Positions 34,710-46,985 are shown, counted from the stretch's first letter. The stretch is 64,000 bases of DNA from Gnetum montanum (GCA_015680685.1 MNCI01002256.1:19142-83141), one strand, 5' to 3'. The notes: generated by a model not told the origin, from the sequence alone. Made by a program: numbers and translations.

Positions 34710-35718
34710 TAAGAAAAGTAATTTTTGGAGGAAGTGAACAGAACCAGCAAAGAAAGACCCACCCGAATCCAGTGTCCGTAACTCCAAAAATCCTGATTGT
34801 TTCATACGCACCATCATAAGTAATTTTGTTTATATTTAGTGCGCATATTAAGACAGAACCGTTCTGGAATGGGACAGGTGGCGCCACACGCCCATCATCG
34901 AAGAATTCAACTTCAATCGCCATTCTGATACGTCTTCCTGGATTGCAGGAAACATTTGACAAACAAAGAAGAGCACAAGAAGCAGAAACACGTTGCATTA
35001 GCATTAGCATCAGCAGAAGCAGCAGCGAAAAACCAGAGCGAGCGAGGGGGCGAGGCTTGTTGCTGAAGGCGGCCCGGCAAGCAGCAACAGCAGCGAAGGC
35101 TCCATCCATCCTTAAATACAGACACAAATATTTTGGAGTTTTGCTGTTGTAATGGAATTAGGGTTTAGCCTTCGCTTTTGTTGTCTATGCTCATGCTCGG
35201 TTCCATTTTTCCACGGCCGCAAAGACGGATGTTTGTAAAACTTGTTTGTGGTCGTCCAATTAAAATAGCCAGGGCTGCTGCTTCTTGATGTCGTTTGCCT
35301 CGCCGGCCGATGAAACTAGTTTCTACTCTGAAATCGTTAGGGTTTCCAACATTTTGCTCCTCTTCCTTCCGCCGTCCTTCCAGAGAGACATGGGATAAGC
35401 ATCGCACGTTTTTCGTTGCTTCGATTTATCCAATCCGCGTAGGTACGCAAAGCAATTTTGGCAATTATATCCCAGTGCTGGCAGCACAGCATTTTCATGT
35501 GGAATTTGAGCATTCATCGTGAAAATTGTGCTGGTTCTGGTCACTTCAGGGTTTGCTGCGTTTCCATGTGATCATAGGAATTGGCCGAGAGATTTGATTC
35601 GATTTGCATAGTGTTGAGGGAAGGACAGGATTTTGTGCTTGATTTTGATAGTAAAGTCTGCTGTTTTTGGAGATTGTTGGAGGTTTCTATCCAGTGACAA
35701 TTCAAGGTTTAGGTGAAA
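34710..35718 (+). promoter_or_regulatory. Promoter and 5' leader of the carrier gene
   Basis: This is GC-richer than its surroundings and contains no transposon trace I can see. A TTAAATA box at 35112-35118 is the best TATA candidate. Two telo-box motifs (TTAGGGTTT) lie at 35158-35166 and 35337-35345, a common feature of plant housekeeping leaders. A possible leader intron could run from 35443 (AG before GTACGC) to 35712 (GTTTAG), ending just before the ATG. The start site and leader splicing are inferred. Confidence 0.45.
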
Positions 35719-38700
35719 ATGGGCACTGCCCAGCCTCAGGAGTCTGCAATCACAAGCATGGTTGCATCGCAGACGGTAATTGCGAGCCAGGAGGAGTCCC
35801 CAAATAGCCGCTCTGTGGTTTTAGATGCAATGCCGGTTTACATGAAGGAGCTTATTGCCGGAGGATGTGCTGGCGGATTTGCAAAAACAGCTGTGGCACC
35901 TTTGGAGCGAATTAAAATTCTTTTACAGGTCAGTGGAAGTTTCTCTCCAAATGTAACGGACTATCCTTAAATTATAATATAAGATTTCACTTTCAACATG
36001 ATGTGAAAATGTTTCTGAATTGGAGCATGGATTTTCCTATGGGCGCTCCACCTGCATCTTCAGAAATTTGTCCAAGTTTTCCCAAAGTTTTGTGGACATA
36101 TTAGGCCACTTCAAATCTCACCTCCGAAATTGTTTTTATTCTTGTGTTGGAAAACCGATAAGCCGAGAGAATTTAATATATGCGGTATTTTTTGAAAACA
36201 ATTCATTTTTGATAATGCATTTTTTTATAATCATCCATAATATAAACATGATACATTTTTGTGTAAAACTCATTCAAGGCTAATGACAGTCTCCCTAGTT
36301 TGAAGATTACAGATTCTTTGCATCTTGTATTGGAAGGACTGACAGATTTGCTATCAGCTTGTTATAAGCTAATAAGTGGGAATGTTGTTAACAAATTTTC
36401 CGAAGTCGGACATTTATTATGCTAGTGCGATTATGATAGCATACTATTATAGATGCTGCGTGTCTTTACTTTTAATCTCTATGTTGTTCTAAGCATGTTT
36501 TGTATGCAGACAAAACATGGGAACTTTGATTCACTAGGTGTCTATAGATCATTCAGGAAAATTTTGCATGATGAAGGCATTCTCGGTTTGTACAAGTGAG
36601 TGGTTTGATACAGAAAACTGATTTTGTAACTTCTCTTGTTGCATGATGTATGCATTTGTTTTTGATTGTTTTGGTGGTCAACTTGAAATCAGAGGAAATG
36701 GTGCAAGTGTCATCAGGATTGTTCCTTACGCTGCGCTTCATTTTATGGCCTATGAGCAATATCGCTGTTGGATTTTAAACAACTTTCCTAGCTTGGGAAC
36801 TGGTCCTTTTGTGGATCTTTTAGCTGGATCAGTTGCAGGTGGAACTGCGGTCATGTGCACATATCCCTTAGATTTGGCCAGGACAAAGTTGGCATATCAG
36901 GTGTTTATTTTTACCTTCTTTCTGCTTTCTTAAATGGTGATTTTTCACAGCAGTCAATGTGCTTGACTATCAATGAATTTGTTTTTTTCAAAAATTAATG
37001 AAACATAATTCATATCTCACATGTTTTCTACTTTCCTGTATTTATCTCAAACTATGATACTGATATCTGACAGCACAGCTGTTATTTTCAACAGTAATAT
37101 GATTTATATTCTTTTGGAAAGTGCTTTATAGAAATTATTGTCACACATGTTCTTTCAGGTTGACAATCAATGCAAAGCAGGCTTAGACAAAAGTCTCAAA
37201 GTCAAATGTGACCAACCATTATATACTGGTGTTGTTGATGTTTTTAAAAAGGTTTATAGGGCCGATGGATTTCGAGGTCTCTACAGAGGACTTGGTAGGC
37301 TTGATTTTCATGTTTTCTTGTTTTAACATTTTAGTAGTAAATTACTGAATCCCAAACAATCCCAAACCATTGCTTTTGTTTCGAGTTGGAACTCTATAGG
37401 GAAGGGTGCATCAGAGCATGATCTTTTTCTTGAGTATGCTATTGGCCATACTCAATGTAATTTACATATGTCATTTAGAATTTTACGTACAAGAAACGGT
37501 TGCTGCTTATATGAGGCAACAGGGAAACATAGTGTTAATGTATTTTAGGGCTAGCTAATTCATTTTGTATGACTTAATGAACCTCAGCTCTGATGAAAAG
37601 GGAACCAGAATGAATGTTGAGTGCACGGTGGGAGTGGAATGAAGCTTGCAAATGTTACTGAAATGTTGAGTGCAAATGTGGAGAAGTTAATAAGAAAAAT
37701 GCAAAAAATTCAAACTCTTAATGCAGGAAGCTTGGGTGTGAGTGATTATTATTTGATAAACCAGATCTAATTGAAATGAAACATATTTATGGATTTTAAT
37801 AAAATTGAACATGGAAATGACACTTTTAAGTAGAAAATGGAATTCTAGCAGGGAAATGGATCAGATCTAGCGATTAAATGAAGCAAAGTAATTTGGATAA
37901 CGTAATCAGACAAAAGCTGGGCAAAGCCCAAATGAAACCCCAACATATCAATTAATTTAAATGATTCATTCTGCAGCACCCATTGTTTCAGTCAACATTG
38001 TTTGATCAGACTTTAAGCAAGCAATGTGCAGCCTGATCAAGCAAACAATGTGCTTTTCCAGAATAACTTCATTTTTCCTTTAAACCATTCCATTTGACTA
38101 AGGTGAATAACTAACAGTGGTTTGCTTATGGATGACATGTTATACATAAAACTAATTTAAAACCTCACTTATAAACTCTCGATGTAATCAAGTTGATTCT
38201 TTGCATGTGCTTTAAAGTCCTTGAATGTTCAAAATGCCTCCTTTTTCTTAGCGCAGCAATATGGACTAGGTATAACTGGAAAAATCATCTAAAACCACCA
38301 TGAAGTACGTAGAACTTTTGAAAGTTGCAGTTTCCATTGGACCTACCAAATCCACGTGAATCAATTCAATCGGTTGAGTTTTTCTCTCCATAAAAATATT
38401 ATGGGTGTTTTCGTTGGTTTTCATGCAAGCTCCATACAATTCAGATGGGTTTGGTTGACATCTAATTCCAATTTCACTTTTTTCTTTTGCTATATGCATG
38501 ATCTTAGAATAAGAATAATGATCAAAATGCAGATGCCATGAATGAGATGGATTTTTAATCAACAGTGACAATGAAACCAACTTTTTCCTGTTGGAAATGC
38601 AATAAATGCATAAATATGAGTAGACATCTTCTGCAGTACAGTGCTAAATACTTCATCATTCTTCATCGTGTAATCATTCTTATCAAACATGACTGATGTC

Positions 38701-41700
38701 TCTTGATACCATCTGACCAACTGACATTAATGAGGTAGACAAGTTTAGAACATAGTACAAATTATTTTTTATGCCAGTGATTTTGAGAAATACTCCATCT
38801 CCAGCATTGATAAATCCAAGGTTTGCAGGTTTGAGATTAACCATTATCTCTTTGTTAGAAGTAAGTGATTTGAACAATGATTATTCATGATTCAAGTGGA
38901 TGAATCAAGCACCTTTGGTGTTAGCATGGCTGAAAACATGGCAGCCTCTCCTTCAATCTTTGCTGGCATGTCATTTTGAGGTTTTATGGATGAAGAACCA
39001 CAATTTCCCATTCACTTCAACAATCTTTCTTGGTTTTATATGGCAGGAAATCCAACTTTCCATTGATATCTATTTTCTATTTGACCAAGTTTGCTTTAAT
39101 GTGTACACCAGAAGTTGTTTCTTCTTTGATTGCTGCCTTGAAAGGAATTTCCTTTTCCTTTTAGAAAGTTTGATCTTCCTCATCTGGGTGCTTTTTTTCT
39201 TGGTGGGGAGACTTTGAAATTCTGACAATTCTACTGTTGATGAATTGATTTTATTGATTCTCAGCACTTCCTTGGCACTAATTGTTATTTCTTACATGTT
39301 CTTATGGATTTCCCCCCTCTGTTTTGTACACTTCTTTTAAAGAATGCTTCATGGCTTTGTTTTATTTCTTATGTTCTTTGAACCTGCAATCATAATGATT
39401 AAATTTCTGATGGTTGCATACATTTGTTTGAAGAAGTGCTTCAGGGATTTTCTTCATTGGACATAGATAACCTTCAAATTCTCTGCTATACCTCATTTGC
39501 ATGATCTAACTATTCATACTGGTGCTTTTAACTTCATTTTGAAATCAATCTCAGCTCTCCTTTGTTGAGATTTTGACTATGATTCTTGCATAAATAGGCA
39601 ATGAAACTGAGTGAAAATGATCATTTTAACTAACACATCCTCTTTAATGTTTTGTGTCAATGTTGTTCTCTTATCTGGATTCAAAACATTGACTTGTCAT
39701 TGGTTGAAGCAGTGATTTTCCACCACACGAAAACAATTATTGACTTTGAGCAGGCTTCTCATGAGATGGCACCAATACGTGAAATCCTGGGTGCTTTTGA
39801 AAATTAATAAACATGTTGGTATCTTCTTCATCATTTTGAAAATTCAACAAAAACAGACTAATCTTCTTTTGTGTCCTGCCAGTCTAATACTAAATGTCAA
39901 AGCTGTGTTGATACAGTAGGGTTCATTTGATGTCAGTGCATGCTCGTTCAGAAAAAAATCAAAAAGATTGAAAATGTCCAAGGAGATTTCATGAGAATAA
40001 TCAATTTCAAAGCCATGAAAATTTTCATAATTTCTAAGTAAGAGAAAGCAGGACAAACTATCAAAGGAGACGTAACTACTCATTAGAATAATCAATATCA
40101 AAGCCATGAAAATTTTCATAATTTTGAAATAAGAGAAAGCAGGACAAACTATCAAAGAGGGAGAGGAAACAACTCTCAAAGTAGCAATTCAAGATTCAAG
40201 TGTGAAGGAAATTGGAGAATAAATGGTTTGTGATGCCTGCCTATGTTGCAACAAACCAGGTTGCACAGAAGAACAATGGTTGAAAATGGGATTACCTACT
40301 ATATAAAATTGATAGCGTGCATCATCTACACAGCCCCAATTATCAGTGAGGCATAGCTCACTTGGATAGAGCATGTGGCTTGTAGTTGTGCAAGTTACAG
40401 GTTTCATTCCAAGGGGGCAGGCTGAAGCAGGTTCCACTTGGGGGCCCAGTATAAATATTCGTTTAGGGACTATGACACCATGTAGATAGTAGTATCAATT
40501 TATTTTCCTGCCTTAACTGGTTAGCCCATGTTGTTGGGATAAAGGCACGGTAATGATGTGATTCTCGCAAGCCTAGATTGAGAAGGAAGCACAGTGTGAA
40601 GGAGGGGCAAGCTAATCATTCAGCTATTTTGACAACAAATGCACTTGATTTATTTATTTGGATTGTGGATAGTGGTTGTTCAAACCGTATGACACCTCAC
40701 AGAGAAATGGCCATGAATCTCAGGCCTACTGATTTAAGATCCAACAAGGTTGAAGATGGTGCATTTGTGAAAATTGAAGCAATTGGAGATGCCAGTATTA
40801 CAATGCAAGATGGAAGGCACAGTAATATTTATGATGTTCTTTTTTCTCCATAGATGTCAAATTCAGTTTTCATCAATTTGTGAAATGATTGCAAAGAAAA
40901 ACAAAGTTGTATTTGATAAATTTGGTTGTCCAATGACAAATGGTCAAGGTTTTAGCCACGCTATAGAAAAATTGTGAAATGATTTTTATACTCACTGTTG
41001 GACATGCAAGGATCAGGAAAAAAATTGGACCAGAATTCATTAATGAATTGTTCGAAAATCCTTCCATTTTGTGGCACAAGAGACTATCAGTGTATCTACT
41101 CAAACATCATTAACATAAAAAAATCATCATCATCATCCTAGTCTTATTCCTACTACATGAGTAGGCTATATGAGTTCTTTTATGGCATTTGCTTCTGTTA
41201 AAACCCAAATAAGCATTTATACCCAAATCTTGGATGCTTTTCTTTATGCAACTAAACCAAGTATATTTTGGTCTACCTCTTGGTTGGTTTCCCTCAATTT
41301 TAATAAAGTGGACTCTTTTAACAGGAGCATTCTTCAGTCTTCTTAACACATGACTGAATGATCTAAAATGTCTTTCTTTAATCTTCTCATCTATAGGAGC
41401 TACTCCCAAACTTCCCCTAATAAGAGAGTTGCTGATTTGATCTTTTCTAGTCACACTCATTATCCACCTCAGCATACACAACTTTGCCACATGCATGCAT
41501 TGCACCTGATGTGTTTTGATAGGCCAACATTCTGCACCAGAAAGGATCGTGAGCCTAATTGTAGTTCTGTGAAACTTACACTTCAATGTAGCAGGGATTC
41601 TTCTATCAGAAAGTACACCACTAGCTTCTTGCCATTTCCTCCATCTTGCTTCCATTCTGTTTGACACATAATTGGTAATCTCACCATCTACTTGTACAAG

Positions 41701-44700
41701 GGACCCCAAGTATCTGAATTGTTTACATTGAGAAACTTATTGGTTTTAAATTCTAATATTTGTTTCTTCATTACTAGCTATTTCATGAAAAGTGCACACC
41801 ATGTTTTTTATTTTAGTTCTACTAATTCTCAACCCTTTTGACTCTAAGGTGTTTCTCCAAGTCTCCATTTTTGCAGCCAGGCCTTCCTTAGATCCAGCTA
41901 CCAGAACAATATCATCATCAAAGAGCATACACATAGAAATATCATCTTGAATGTCTTTGGTTAGCTCATCCAGAATATTGGCAAACAAATAAGGGCTTGC
42001 AGTGGATCTATGGTGTAACCTGACCTTCACAGGAAAGTCTGAAGTCTCCACAGATCATGGGAACTCAAGTTGTGGCACCATCATACATATCTTGAATAGC
42101 CTTTATGTATCCAATAGGAATATCCTTCCTCTTTAATGCCTGCCAAATAATATCTTAGGGAACCCTATGATACACTTTTTCCAAATCAATAAAAATCATT
42201 TGCAGATTCCTTCTTTTACACCTGAATTTCTCCATCAGTTGTCGTAACAAGAAGATAGCTTCTGTAGTAGATCTTCTAATTATAAAAACAAACTGATTCT
42301 CAGAAACAGTTGATTTTTGCCTTAAGTGTTGTTCTATAACCCTTTTCCATAGCTGGTATTGTTCATAAGTTTAATGCCTCTATAGTTCCTACAATTTTGG
42401 ACGTCTCCCTTGTTCTTGTAGATGGGTACTATAGTGCTTTTTCTCTAATCATCCAGCATTTTCCCCTCCTGAATCTTGTTGAACAAGTTTGTCAACCAGG
42501 TAATCCTTATATCTCCCATAGACTTCCATACCTCTCTAAGGAAGGATACCATCAAGTCCTGCTGCTTTACTGTTCATCATCTTCATAAGGGTTATCTTTA
42601 CTTAAAAGTTGAAAAACAATTCCATGTATTCAACTTTATCTCTAGGGAATTCTTCATTAAGTAGCCCCTGAAAATATATCCTTGTCTGAGAACAAAATCT
42701 TTTCAATAGCAGACTTGATGCATCTATTATGGTCATCAAGATAAAAATATAATTAGCGTTATTGGAATCAATTTCTTAACAAGTGTCTCAGACATGTGAA
42801 AAAGGAAAACACTAAACACAGCCTGATGATTCAACTATGGAAAGGTTTGTTGGCCCTATGTCTAGACTCACAATGAAGGACACAAAATACATGATGTTCA
42901 TGGTTGATGATTGCACTGGATAGACATGGAGTTATCTATTAAATTCCACATATGAGACATTATCCACATTCAACAGCAGCGGATGGTCAGAGGGCCATTT
43001 TGATCACTCCCATTTTGATGATTTGAATGTGTATACCAGTGAAAACCAGTGCACCTTGGGTCTTGTGTTCAGATCCCAAATTTTGTTGTAGAGGAAAAAA
43101 GTGTTCAATTTTTGTGTTTCTCGGTATTTCTGTACCACAAATTTTAGAGCTTTGTTAGCCAGATTGTTTTGACTGAAGTAGCAATAGTTAAAGTTGTTCA
43201 TTCCTTCCAAAGTGTTATCAAGAATGTGATTTGCTAAGGGGTTTTATTGTGTTTAGCAAAATATAAATCCCCTCATTACGCTTTGGAGTTGGGTTGACAT
43301 TTAAAATTTTGCTTCAATCATCCATTATTATCTCAAAGCTTTGATGTACATAAAGAACCAATTCAAGTATTTTGTAACCATTTCCCCATACTGATGAAGT
43401 TTCTGCTGAAGCTGACTAACTGTGACAACTAGAATTATCTAACATTGGTTTTGGTATTTTCCCCAACCTGAAAATATTCTCCATCAGTAGGGTAGAAGTT
43501 CAATTCTAAATAAATAAATTCTGGGATTTCGTTGTTTTGTAAAAGAAAAAGATTTTATCATCCAAATTATAGATGCATATTATAAATATATAGTTAAGTT
43601 AGTTAACTTCCAATCTTGTCTCTTGTTGTTGCCTTGTATAGGATTATCTCTCATCCCTTACACATTCTACAAGACTCCATTGTTAGTTCATGTATCTTTG
43701 ATAGTACAACTCCTTGTCCAATATTTTCACCACTCAGACTCGTAAACTCAAGCTGTTCTTATAGCTTCTTTTTGTGTTTTGTCATCTATTTTTTTCTGTG
43801 ACATGCTTTGGTCCTTTTGGCTTCTGGGCAAACTTCCAGGGTATGTTTCTGGGTCTTTGTATACTTTTCATCTTCAATACTAACTCCATATTTTGAATGA
43901 ATATAATATTTACACGTCTCAGTTGATTCATGTGCCACTCTTTGTGAGTTGGTTAGATCGTTCTTTGTGAGTTCTTTTTTTGTGAGCTCACTGAACTTCT
44001 AGACCTCACTTTAATTAAACTTGTAGACATCACTGCTTAAGTTGCCTTGAATCATTGCAACCTTTCCAAACGTTCAGAACTCTCTAAAACTACTCTGAAT
44101 TGCTTCTCAAGTTCATATGGATTTCAATTATGAATTCAAATTTATGATTGTATTAAGGATTTAAGACAGACGTCGGCACCTTTTAATAGTTTTCGTTTGC
44201 TCTGTAGGGCCAACACTGGTTGGAATACTTCCATATGCTGGTTTGAAATTTTATTTTTATGAAGAATTTAAGAGCCATGTTCCTGCGGACCGACAATCTT
44301 CCATTGTCATGAAGTTAGCGTGTGGTGCTTCAGCAGGTCTAATGGCACAGACTCTGACATATCCACTGGATGTTATCAAGAGACAAATGCAGGTTGGTTA
44401 TGAGGGATTTTCTGGTATTTTATTTTTCAGAGGTTTTGTGTCACCTTTTAATGGATACATTTTTTGTGATCAGTTTCTTTAAACCAGTGTTTTTTTGGTG
44501 AGAAATATTCAGGTGCAAAGCCTTTCCACTGTTTCAAACCATTTGATAGAGCCTAGAATTAAGGGAACCTTGCAGGGGCTTATTGCTGTCGTGCAGACAC
44601 AAGGCTGGAAGCAGCTTTTCGCTGGCTTGAGTATTAATTACATTAAGGCATGGATATTTCTCACTCCGCTCATCTAATATACTGTCATATTTGTATGTTT

Positions 44701-44890
44701 TGCTTTTCATTTTTACCTGTGCAGAACAATAGTGCAAGTGCGTTATTAACATGATTTAATATAAATGCCGATGCTTTTGTATCTGCAGATAGTTCCTTCA
44801 GTTGCGATCGGCTTTGCTGCTTACGACGGAATGAAGTCTTGGTTACGTTGCCCTCCTCGTGAAAAGCCACGATTTAAGGCTTCCCTGTGA
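35719..44890 (+). CDS. Mitochondrial coenzyme A carrier (SLC25 family), seven exons
   Basis: Coding exons are 35719-35928, 36510-36595, 36693-36900, 37159-37294, 44208-44392, 44513-44647 and 44789-44890; joined they give 353 codons plus stop with no interruption. The product has three mitochondrial-carrier repeats with the signatures PLERIK (residues 61-66), PLDLARTK (157-164) and PLDVIKR (266-272). Each repeat normally makes two membrane helices in the inner membrane. Segments such as [30 protein letters not shown] and [17 protein letters not shown] match plant CoA carriers (CoAc, related to human SLC25A42), which bring CoA into the mitochondrial matrix. Adenine-nucleotide carriers are the next best relatives. 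The N-terminus is about 20 residues longer than in Arabidopsis. The 37295-44207 intron is full of transposons. Confidence 0.93.
38266..39480 (-). pseudogene. Ty1/Copia fragment: zinc knuckle, protease, integrase start
   Basis: On the minus strand a degraded knuckle (near 39390-39430) is followed by a protease-to-integrase stretch with [15 protein letters not shown] and [15 protein letters not shown] (38877-38683). Then comes the GAG-pre-integrase motif [13 protein letters not shown] and the integrase start, [12 protein letters not shown] and [12 protein letters not shown] (38580-38266), which contains the first two catalytic Asp. The element stops there; RT and RNase H are absent. Traces may reach 40180. 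Confidence 0.75.
39994..40157 (+). repeat. Short tandem duplication, about 73-base units
   Basis: AGAATAATCAAT...GGACAAACTATCAAAG occurs at 39994-40066 and again at 40085-40157, offset 91 bases. Confidence 0.85.
40347..40552 (+). mobile_element. tRNA-derived SINE candidate
   Basis: Box A-like TAGCTCACTTGG (40355-40366) and box B-like GGTTTCATTCC (40401-40411) are 35 bases apart, as in tRNA genes, but no good anticodon stem or acceptor pairing closes the fold. The following sequence to about 40552 is unrelated to tRNA. This is the layout of a plant SINE, not a working tRNA. Confidence 0.45.
40578..41105 (+). pseudogene. Ty1/Copia fragment, protease part
   Basis: The plus strand reads [15 protein letters not shown], the Copia protease active site with DSG intact, then IYDVLFSP, and further on a GAG-pre-integrase-like WHKRLS (near 41075). 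The reading is cut at about 41118 by a minus-strand LINE and resumes near 42815. Confidence 0.78.
41118..42740 (-). mobile_element. RTE-type LINE fragment inserted in Copia
   Basis: On the minus strand the RT runs from KAAGLDG (near 42575) through [11 protein letters not shown] and ENQFVF (near 42300), FIDLEK and [33 protein letters not shown] (catalytic box DDD for ADD, near 41930) and [10 protein letters not shown]. The C-terminal part (41709-41110) has [31 protein letters not shown] and [13 protein letters not shown], characteristic of plant RTE elements. A 3' (GAT)n tail (41123-41137) is typical too. The endonuclease is missing, so it is 5' truncated, as is usual for LINE copies. Stops and frameshifts are present. 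Confidence 0.85.
42815..43250 (+). pseudogene. Ty1/Copia fragment, integrase part
   Basis: [24 protein letters not shown] (42850-42925) is the Copia integrase core start with the catalytic DD region, followed by [15 protein letters not shown]. It continues the plus-strand Copia begun at 40578, on the other side of the RTE LINE. The trace fades by about 43250. Confidence 0.65.
44648..44788 (+). other. Intron 6 of the carrier gene, GC-AG type
   Basis: Exon 6 ends ATTAAG and the next bases are GCATGG; no GT donor gives an open junction. The acceptor is ATCTGCAG. Joining 44647 to 44789 gives the conserved [13 protein letters not shown]. Without splicing the frame reads AWIFLTPLI and stops at 44675-44677. 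Confidence 0.75.
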
Positions 44891-46540
44891 ATCTGGGGCA
44901 AGGTTCTTAAAAGTGATATAAAATTAGGGATTTCCAACAATAAGATTGCCAGTGAAAAATGATCATTTTACCACATTTCAAAGTGATCACAATCTATATT
45001 TCCAACGTTTATCCCTATAACATTAGCTTTCCACATTCAATTTTAATAGGATATTGTGTTTCATACAGAATCTTATGGAAATGTTGCAAGTCGAAAGAAT
45101 CTTATCATTAAGAATGATAAATTTACGAATCTTCAGTGCTTTTTGATTGTGTGTTTTTTGCCTAAACTAATGGCATTCAATTTATTTCTAAGTTTCAATG
45201 AAAGCGGTAATAATATGGTTTGTATTCCTGCTGGTGTCTTAATACGTAGTTTTTGGGTATGTTAAAAAAGCATATTTCCCCAAAAAATGTGATGAAGTAT
45301 ATTAACATCTAATCTTTCGTCGTCAATATTTGGCATCAATAATTTTGTGAGGAGTTGGTGGTAGAAGATAAAAGTTTCCTATTGCTTTGGTTTTCGGGTT
45401 TTTAATATTTTTCAAAGTGAGGTGCTTGGAGGATGAAAAAATCTAATAAAATTGTTTCAAAATATGAACATACGGAAATTGCACATTCAATACTTTTTTT
45501 TCCATGAAAGAAGCTGCAAGTTCCATGGGCGAGGCTTATTTTTACGATGCCCCAATCCAACATATCTTAAAGAAGACTTAATTTTTTTGAGCCCCCTTTT
45601 TCCATCCCTAGAGGTGGTCAATTGTAGGTTTAGGAAGTTGGAAAGATGTCTTGGTCATTTAGGAAGTTGGAAAGACGTCTTGGTGATGTGGGAGATGTTT
45701 GGACCAAGAGCTGGGATATGATAGGTTTGGGCAACATCTTGCCCAACGAAGAGATGTCTTGTTCTAGCGAGAGACATCTCTAGTGTCTCTAGTGAGATGT
45801 TTGTCCCAGATAGGAGATATCTTTGGGAGATGTTTAACTATAGGAGACATCTTGTCTCAATAGGAGATGTCTAGCCATGAAAAAAGGCATCTTGTTTGAG
45901 AGTGAGAGTTGACTGGTAAGCCCATAGACATCTTGTACGACCAAGTAAAGTTTTGGAATAGCAATTTTAAGTTGGGGAATAATTGGGAAGGATGAGAACA
46001 AGAATGGAAATAACAAAGAATCTACATGTTGGTCATGGGGAACATTTCTCAAAGGTTCTTGTTTTGTAATTCATAAATATTGTTTGTGTTTTCATGTTTG
46101 ATATGACAATGTTGTGAGATGAGAGTTGGGATAGATTGCATGAGTTGTGTGCATCTTTGTGGTCAACTGTGTGTTTTTTGGCCATTGTGACTTTTATGTG
46201 AGTTTGGTTCTTAGTCTTGTGTATAGGAGAGATTTAGTTCAGTTGTACCTTGCATTGAGGATGATCATTGTGTGGTCGTAGAGCCTCATGCTCTGCAATA
46301 TCATTGAGTATATGAGTGGTGTTGTTTGTGCGTTGTGGAACCATTGTAATTGTGAACTTCTTTTGAATTGATTGAAGATAGCTAATTTTCTTGTTTTCTA
46401 GCAAATTGAATTGTCTTCAAACATTATGGATTCCATGTGATTTTGAAGGGTTAAACATGTGATTTTGAAGGGTTAAAGCAAATTGGAGTGACCTTATTCT
46501 AGGGTGTTAGATCCCAAAAAAAGAAAGAGATGGAAAAATA
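44891..46540. other. Downstream region, with AGATGTC-rich stretch
   Basis: After the carrier stop I see no gene. From about 45630 to 45930 there are many scattered copies, in both orientations, of an AGATGTCT-like word, and a 31-base tandem repeat (AGGAAGTTGGAAAGA.GTCTTGGT near 45630-45685). These resemble the short U3 repeats of the LTRs elsewhere in the window, so this may be a decayed LTR, but no ends or partner are visible. Confidence 0.35.
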
Positions 46541-46806
46541 GTTGCTTGAGTAGGAACTTTTTTAAAAGGCCTTGTAAGACCTATGGAAAGAGTTAGTTAT
46601 GCCAAAAGCATTGTTGAAATGTTGGTGATGAGTGCTAGGTTAAAGCATGAGCTTTTTTTGTTTATGCCAAAGCAAGTTGATGAGGAGTTTTTTGGATTCC
46701 CCAATCTAAGTTCACTTAAGGTGCAAAGATCCATAACTCAATTGAACAAGAAAAGAAAAATAGAACTTTATTTTTGCTCAATAGAAATGAAGACAATGCA
46801 CAAATG
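46541..46806 (+). repeat. Direct repeat, copy 1
   Basis: About 265 bases, from TTGCTTGAG to CACAAATG, align with 47031-47302 at visibly high identity. ORFs in the two copies are not open in common, so it is not evidently coding. Confidence 0.8.
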
Positions 46807-46879
46807 CACAGAGAAAACTTTAATTTTCATATTTCCTCATAACTCATTAATTTTGAGATCAATGTTTGCTTGAAACTGT

Positions 46880-46985
46880 TTTTATGTTCTTATGGGCTTT
46901 TTGTTTAAGGGGAAAATTTTAGCACTAAGATTAGATATTGTCTTATGGGCTTTTTGTTTTTAGGGGAAAATTTTAGCATCAAGGA
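46880..46985 (+). repeat. About 53-bp tandem duplication
   Basis: CTTATGGGCTTTTTGTTT followed by GGGGAAAATTTTAGCA occurs twice in succession between the two larger direct repeats. Confidence 0.75.

Larger units (their letters stand above)
37295..44207 (+). other. Intron 4 of the carrier gene, 6.9 kb, transposon-filled
   Basis: The donor is CTTG|GTAGGC and the acceptor TCTGTAG|GG; the codon for Gly is split across them. The other five introns are 115 to 581 bases. Inside are minus-strand Copia (38266-39480), a tandem duplication, a SINE candidate, plus-strand Copia and an RTE LINE. About 37295-38265 and 43300-44207 hold nothing I recognise. Confidence 0.88.

Noticed and set aside
34570-35127. 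185-codon minus-strand ORF divergent from the carrier gene
   Set aside because: Its last part is the LINE ORF1-like remnant and the rest falls in GC-rich promoter sequence, where long open frames arise by chance. I recognise no domain, and a plus-strand ORF overlaps it.
40347-40420. Functional tRNA gene
   Set aside because: The A and B boxes are present but acceptor and anticodon stems do not close, and a SINE-like body follows.
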